From NCBI GenBank assembly GCA_937960435.1, contig CALGPN010000025.1, positions 62,001-126,000 on the forward strand: 64,000 nucleotides of DNA, written 5' to 3'. Position numbers and translations under genes: made by a program. The DNA is from an uncultured Desulfosoma sp. (GTDB taxonomy: Bacteria; Desulfobacterota; Syntrophobacteria; Syntrophobacterales; DSM-9756). The notes under the pieces were generated by a model. It ran no database searches, had not been told where the DNA came from, and saw only the letters and a list, made by a program, of their open reading frames with translations. Each line of letters opens with the position of its first letter. Position 1 is the stretch's first letter. Shown one piece after another: positions 60,240 to 64,000 of the stretch.

Positions 60240-61243
60240 ACGCTGGACACTCCAATGCACCGGCACACCACGGGTGAGGGGTTCGGCACCCGCAGTGCCC
60301 GCAAAGTTTCAGAGGGGAAAAACACCATCGGCCAGCCGAGCTTTCCGGCGGCATCTTGAAGGCCGGGCTCGTCGGCCTTCACATCGACGCTGGCCAAGGT
60401 CCGAACGGCGCTCAATGCCAACTGATACCTCCGGAACACATCACGAATCGCCTGCACGATTTCCTCGGCCGGCGTGTTCCGATTGCACCCGACTCCCACA
60501 CTCAGGCATCGCGGCCGAAGGACCACCGCTCGGTAGCGTTCCGGCGGCTCATATTCGCTGACCCAAAGACCCGGAAGCATTTCGGGATCGACGCCTGCCG
60601 CATGAAAAGCTTCCGGCGCAGGCGAGCCGCCCGCGGGCTCGATCCACAAAGCCCCCGCAAGGGCCATGCGGTAGCGGGCCAGACGGCCGTCCGGGTCGTA
60701 AACCCAAAAAGGTTCTTCGTCCAAAACGGCGGTCGTCACGCGAGCCGCCCAGGTCATGTCTTCCATGACGAGCCCTGTTTCCATGGCCATGACATCCACG
60801 GCGGGTTTTCGGGATACATCGGATCCCGTCGTGATCACGGGCTGAGCCCCCAAAATGTCGGCCACAACTTCGGCCAATCGGTTGGCGCCGCCCACATGCC
60901 CGGAAAGCAAACTGATCACGAACCGGCCTCGTTCGTCCAGGACGACCACGGCGGGGTCCTGGGTCTTCGACCGCACCAAAGGGGCGATGCACCGCACGAC
61001 GATTCCTGCGGCCATGATGCAGACAATCGCCCGGTATTGGCCCCACAGCCTGGGAAAAAGGTCTCGAAGTCTTGTGTAAGGTTCGGCGCCCATGGCCACG
61101 GCAAAACCGTGGCGGGACGGCACATAGGCTCGGGATTCCGGAAGGGCTTCCGTGAGCCGCAGGGCCAGGGCCGTCCCTTGCCCCGTGACGGAAACGACCG
61201 CAACGGGCCGAGGTACATCAAAACTGTGCACGGCGGAAACCAT
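60131..61243 (-). CDS. cbiG: Cobalt-precorrin-5A hydrolase
   Basis: A 370-residue protein with the CbiG N-terminal domain (VAVVSVTGQGTALALRLTEAL), central domain (VCIMAAGIVVRCIAPLVRSKTQDPAVVVLDERGRFVISLLSGHVGGANRLAEVV) and C-terminal domain (LSVGVGCNRNTPAEEI...LASVDVKADEPGLQDAA). It opens the delta-lactone of cobalt-precorrin-5A, which indicates the anaerobic cobalamin route. Start at ATG 61243; an upstream in-frame ATG at 61303 would overlap cobM by 86 bases. Neither has a strong ribosome site, which suggests translational coupling. Confidence 0.92.
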   Translation of the reverse strand: MVSAVHSFDVPRPVAVVSVTGQGTALALRLTEALPESRAYVPSRHGFAVAMGAEPYTRLRDLFPRLWGQYRAIVCIMAAGIVVRCIAPLVRSKTQDPAVVVLDERGRFVISLLSGHVGGANRLAEVVADILGAQPVITTGSDVSRKPAVDVMAMETGLVMEDMTWAARVTTAVLDEEPFWVYDPDGRLARYRMALAGALWIEPAGGSPAPEAFHAAGVDPEMLPGLWVSEYEPPERYRAVVLRPRCLSVGVGCNRNTPAEEIVQAIRDVFRRYQLALSAVRTLASVDVKADEPGLQDAAGKLGWPMVFFPSETLRALRVPNPSPVVCRCIGVSSVCEAAALMAARNGLLIVEKQKTPNVTVAVAKDNSGS

Positions 61244-62036
61244 GGGAAAAAGACCCGTCGTACAAGCGGGATCGCACCGGCAGGCGATCCTCTCGAAAAA
61301 CATGGCCGACCATGACTATGGCCTGCCGGCGGATGCCGGCGTCCCGGACCTTCACGGCGATATCTTCCACCGTGCCGCGAAGGATCCTCTCATCCGGCCA
61401 GCCTACCCGATAGGCCACCACCACAGGGGTCTTTGGCCCGTAGGTGCGTCGCAACACTTCCGCGAGCCTTTCGATGTCCTGCACGCTCAAATAAATCGCA
61501 AGGGTGGTTCCGTGGGCGGCCAGTTTTTCCAGGGATTCCCTGTCGGGAACAGGGGTCTTTCCGGCCGTTCGCGTGATGATGACCGTCTGCGAGACCTCCG
61601 GGAGGGTCAGTTGGCATCGCAGGGCCGCAGCCGCCGCGAACACGGCCGAAACCCCGGGAATCACCTCATAGGGAACCCCTTCCGCATCGAGCAGCCGCAT
61701 CTGTTCGTGAATCGCGCCGTAAAGGCTTGGGTCTCCCGTATGGAGGCGCACCACCCGTTGTCCCCGACGCACTCCTTCCATGACCGCGGCGTGGGTTTGT
61801 TCCAACGTCATGGAGGCACTGTCCATAAGGATGGCGTCCGGTTTGCAAACATCGAGAAGGCTTTGAGGAACCAGGGAACCCGCGTAGATGACCCGGTCCG
61901 CTTCCCGAAGCCGCTTTTGGCCCTTCACCGTGATGAGTTCCGGGTCTCCGGGACCGGCCCCCACGAAGGCCACGCGACAGGGCACATTTTCGGAGGTCCT
62001 GGCCTGGAGATCGGCGTTTTGAGGTTCGTTGGGCAT
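61218..62036 (-). CDS. cbiF: Precorrin-4 C11-methyltransferase
   Basis: A 272-residue CobM/CbiF methylase: VAFVGAGPGDPELITVKGQKRLREADRVIYAGSLV, VVRLHTGDPSLYGAIHEQM, VIPGVSAVFAAAAAL, TVIITRTAGKTPVP and VVVAYRVGWPDERILRGT. All SAM-binding and substrate motifs present. An N-terminal 20-residue extension is unusual but may be disordered. It overlaps cbiG by 26 bases and follows cbiET by 18 bases. Confidence 0.94.
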   Translation of the reverse strand: MPNEPQNADLQARTSENVPCRVAFVGAGPGDPELITVKGQKRLREADRVIYAGSLVPQSLLDVCKPDAILMDSASMTLEQTHAAVMEGVRRGQRVVRLHTGDPSLYGAIHEQMRLLDAEGVPYEVIPGVSAVFAAAAALRCQLTLPEVSQTVIITRTAGKTPVPDRESLEKLAAHGTTLAIYLSVQDIERLAEVLRRTYGPKTPVVVAYRVGWPDERILRGTVEDIAVKVRDAGIRRQAIVMVGHVFREDRLPVRSRLYDGSFSHGFRRAQF

Positions 62037-62054
62037 GGGCTGACGCCTTCCTAT

Positions 62055-63446
62055 TCACATGTTTTCGCCGCTCTTTTCCAAGGCGCACAAAACGACGGGA
62101 TTGAGGGCTTCGAAGCGCATGCTCGAGCCGATGGGAACCGCCCGGCTCACCTGCACTTGGACCGCTTCCAGGGCGATGCCGCGAATTTTGGAAAAGGCTT
62201 CGATCTCGCCGACAGTGTGCCACGTCACAGCGGAAATCACAATGCGCCCCGACGGTTTGAGGCGATCCCAGACGGCTCCGAGGAGGTCGGGCAGAGCCCC
62301 GCCCGCCCCCCCGATAAAAACGCGATCCGGGGCTGGGAGCCGGGAGGCGGCCTCCAAGGCGTCGCCCACAATCACCTGGATTTCTCCACAATGAAATCGC
62401 CGCACGTTCGCTCGGATGTCTTCCGCCCTTTCGGGGACCCTCTCCACCGCCCAAACGCTTTTCAAAGGGTGAAGCAGGCTTGCTTCAACGGCCACGGAGC
62501 CGCTGCCGGCCCCCAGATCCCACAGAATATGGCCCGGTGCCAGCCGAAGCGTCGACAAAGCGACACTTCGTACCTCCTTTTTCGTAATGAGCCCATCCCG
62601 ATGGACAAACGCTTCGTCATCGATTCCTGGAAGACAAAACGGCGGCTCCGGGTAGAATCTTCCGCGTACGCCCCCGGATGCCAAGGGGGTCCCAAGCGAT
62701 TGGGCAGCGTCGGGTGAGCGACCTTCGGTATCAGGAAAGGGGTCCTCGCCGGGGTGAGCTCCTCGAGTTGAAGCGCTCGGGGGCGGGATGACCAGCACCA
62801 CATTGAGTGGCGAAAAATCCTGAGAAGCGGCTTCTTCAAGCGTGTATCGACGGATTTTTTCCGAGGGAAGTCCCAAATCTTCCCCGACAACCATGACGTG
62901 ACGTTTGAAACCGGATTCCACTAACCGTGTCGCGATCCATCGCGGCGGATGGTCTTGGTCCGTCAAAAAAGCCACGGCGCAGCCTCGGCGAAGAAACCAC
63001 ATCCACTCCATAGAGGGTTCACGCCCATGGAGGCTCACCACGCGCAGATCGTCCCAGGGCCGACCTAAAGCCGCGCACAAGCACTGGATGGATGTGGGCC
63101 CGGGAACGAAGTGTAACCGCTCCGACGGCAAGCGAGCCGAAAGAGACCGTCCGATGCCGAAAAACAAGGGATCGCCTGAGGCCAAAACCGCCACGCGCCG
63201 TTCTTGAGCGACAGTAACCACCCTGTCGATGAGGGTGTCCATGGATCCCCGAAGAACAATCTTTTCGCCGCCATGCGTCGGGAAAAATTCCAGGTGACGG
63301 GCCCCGCCCACAAGCACCTCGGCCTTCTCGATCCAGCGCAGGGCCTCCGCGGAGCACGTGCTAGGGCCGGTGCCGATCCCCACCACGGCGATGAGGGGCG
63401 GTGTCCATTTTTCGGGGTCTTTTGCCATTGTCAGTTTCGCGTTCAC
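62055..63446 (-). CDS. cobL: Fused precorrin-6Y C5,15-methyltransferase/decarboxylase (CbiE-CbiT)
   Basis: A 463-residue two-domain enzyme. CbiE-type methylase, residues 1-215 (IAVVGIGTGPSTCSAEALRWI, VLASGDPLFFGIGRSL, FVPGPTSIQCLCAALG). A linker of about 60 residues, then CbiT-type methyltransferase/decarboxylase (LITKKEVRSVALSTLRLAPGHILWDLGAGSGSVAVEA, VFIGGAGGALPDLL). ATG 63428 is an alternative start six codons in. The repeat-filled gap upstream separates it from cbiD. Confidence 0.94.
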   Translation of the reverse strand: MNAKLTMAKDPEKWTPPLIAVVGIGTGPSTCSAEALRWIEKAEVLVGGARHLEFFPTHGGEKIVLRGSMDTLIDRVVTVAQERRVAVLASGDPLFFGIGRSLSARLPSERLHFVPGPTSIQCLCAALGRPWDDLRVVSLHGREPSMEWMWFLRRGCAVAFLTDQDHPPRWIATRLVESGFKRHVMVVGEDLGLPSEKIRRYTLEEAASQDFSPLNVVLVIPPPSASTRGAHPGEDPFPDTEGRSPDAAQSLGTPLASGGVRGRFYPEPPFCLPGIDDEAFVHRDGLITKKEVRSVALSTLRLAPGHILWDLGAGSGSVAVEASLLHPLKSVWAVERVPERAEDIRANVRRFHCGEIQVIVGDALEAASRLPAPDRVFIGGAGGALPDLLGAVWDRLKPSGRIVISAVTWHTVGEIEAFSKIRGIALEAVQVQVSRAVPIGSSMRFEALNPVVLCALEKSGENM

Positions 63447-63765
63447 GTTAAAGCCCCACGGGCGGGCACAAGGCCCGCCCCTACACAGGCACGGCCGCCA
63501 TCAAGCAGGGCACCGTAGGTTGGGGTGAGCGCAGCGAACCCCAACACCAACACGCGGCCCCCGACCCCAAAAACCTTCGGGCCAAATCCCACGTATGCCC
63601 CCCATTGTGCGGGCGGGCACAAGGCCCGCCCCTACAGGGGCGCGCCAGCCGCCGCCGTAGGTTGGGGTGAGCGCAGCGAACCCCAACACCAAAGCGCGCT
63701 CTCAAGGCCCAGACCCCTAGGACGCCGTCCAAAGCTTTCCCCGGAATCATTCGCCCCCTCCGATC
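63447..63765. other. 319-base intergenic region filled by REP-like repeats
   Basis: No supported gene; the short open frames on the minus strand here are translations of the repeat units. It separates cbiD from cbiET. Confidence 0.6.
63460..63687. repeat. Second cluster of the two interspersed palindromic repeat families
   Basis: Family B copies at 63460-63484 and 63611-63635; family A copies at 63515-63545 and 63657-63687 (GCGCAGC in the centre instead of GCGAAGC). Arms are identical to those of the 50.5-50.9 kb cluster, so both families move or spread as palindromic units into intergenic DNA. Confidence 0.9.
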
Positions 63766-64000
63766 CTATCCCCTCTCCGACTGCGGCCCCTCGGCGTCGT
63801 GCACATCGGCGAGGAGGGTTCCATCGTAGTCAAAAAGGAGAAGGCGAAGGTGCCTCAGGACCGGCCCGGCGAAACGGCGCGACCGGCGCAGCGCCTCCCG
63901 GGCCACTTCGCCAATCAGCTCCCGAGCGCCGCTCTCAAGAAGGATTTCCAGAGCATGGCGCGCCGTGTTCGCCTGAGCCACGCGATCCAAAACCGCACGG
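63766..64000 (-). CDS. cbiD: Cobalt-precorrin-5B C1-methyltransferase, C-terminal part (5' end outside window)
   Basis: About 77 C-terminal residues in a frame open to the window edge: AQANTARHALEILLESGARELIGEVAREALRRSRR and the final strand LRLLLFDYDGTLLADV. The ANTA-x2-A/L-EIL block and the ending (IL/F-D-x-x-G-xLLA) are what CbiD C-termini look like, and the gene precedes cbiET, cbiF, cbiG and cobJ. Moderate certainty because only the tail is visible. Confidence 0.7.
   Translation of the reverse strand, partial: RAVLDRVAQANTARHALEILLESGARELIGEVAREALRRSRRFAGPVLRHLRLLLFDYDGTLLADVHDAEGPQSERG

Noticed and set aside
63501-63750. Minus-strand frames before cbiET
   Set aside because: They translate the palindromic repeats, giving the same peptide pieces repeatedly.

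Overview
The window looks like a chromosomal segment of a strictly anaerobic, Gram-negative member of the Desulfobacterota, probably a sulfate reducer or syntroph near the Syntrophobacteria. Support: high-GC coding; LPS assembly (LptD); many sigma54 enhancer-binding regulators; a tungsten aldehyde:ferredoxin oxidoreductase; two iron alcohol dehydrogenases; ferredoxin-thioredoxin reductase; MinD-type ATPases with inserted ferredoxin domains beside NifX/ORP proteins; a CbiG/CbiD-type anaerobic cobalamin pathway; and the mercury-methylation pair hgcAB. The taxonomic assignment is inference. I found no tRNA, rRNA, CRISPR array, insertion sequence or prophage.

Layout. (1) 1-14.6 kb, plus strand: one long, tightly overlapping run with a LolD-like ATPase, a 1605-residue permease whose periplasmic part is a degenerate M28 peptidase fused to MacB/FtsX, two large polytopic membrane proteins, a fused glycosyltransferase, an iron alcohol dehydrogenase and a histidine kinase/NtrC pair. 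(2) 15-18.7 kb, plus: a second iron alcohol dehydrogenase, a glutaredoxin-like protein and a tungsten AOR, closed by a terminator. (3) 28.5-19 kb, minus: a sigma54 regulator, then an operon of two class III CoA-transferases, four small proteins (two rich in cysteine or aromatic residues) and a metallo-beta-lactamase/TPR protein. I do not recognise this set as a characterised pathway. (4) 28.8-34.8 kb: a small orphan gene with its own terminator, an HDOD protein, Dus, glutaredoxin plus FTR, and an amino-acid ABC permease and binding protein without an ATPase. (5) 35-45.5 kb: a CRP/FNR-type site before an HD/ferredoxin/cupin operon, an XRE-cupin regulator, a tandem repeat, folC-lptD, DUF523/DUF1722, leuB and a cNMP-HDOD protein.

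(6) 45.6-52.9 kb, plus: an ORP-like (orange protein) cluster. It holds a rubredoxin-like protein, a NifX-like protein, two MinD/ferredoxin ATPases, a Usp protein, a sigma54 regulator, then a repeat-filled gap with a textbook -24/-12 promoter driving Mrp-NifX and a small ORP-like protein. (7) 53.2-56.4 kb, plus: an MFS transporter, hgcA, hgcB and an FmdB-type zinc ribbon, closed by a terminator. Upstream of the conventional hgcA start there is in-frame HgcA-like sequence with a good ribosome site, interrupted by one TGA that is followed at the right distance by a SECIS-like hairpin. HgcA may therefore be a selenoprotein here. (8) 56.7-59.4 kb: exported MsrAB, a RibD-like reductase and an HDOD protein. 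(9) 64-59.4 kb, minus: cbiD (partial), cbiET, cobM/cbiF, cbiG and cobJ/cbiH, which would supply the corrinoid HgcA needs.

How the genes may work together (inference): alcohol to aldehyde (iron ADH), aldehyde to acid (AOR), acid to acyl-CoA (class III CoA-transferases), with sigma54 regulators linking each block to substrate. The cobalamin genes, HgcA and HgcB form a second functional axis.
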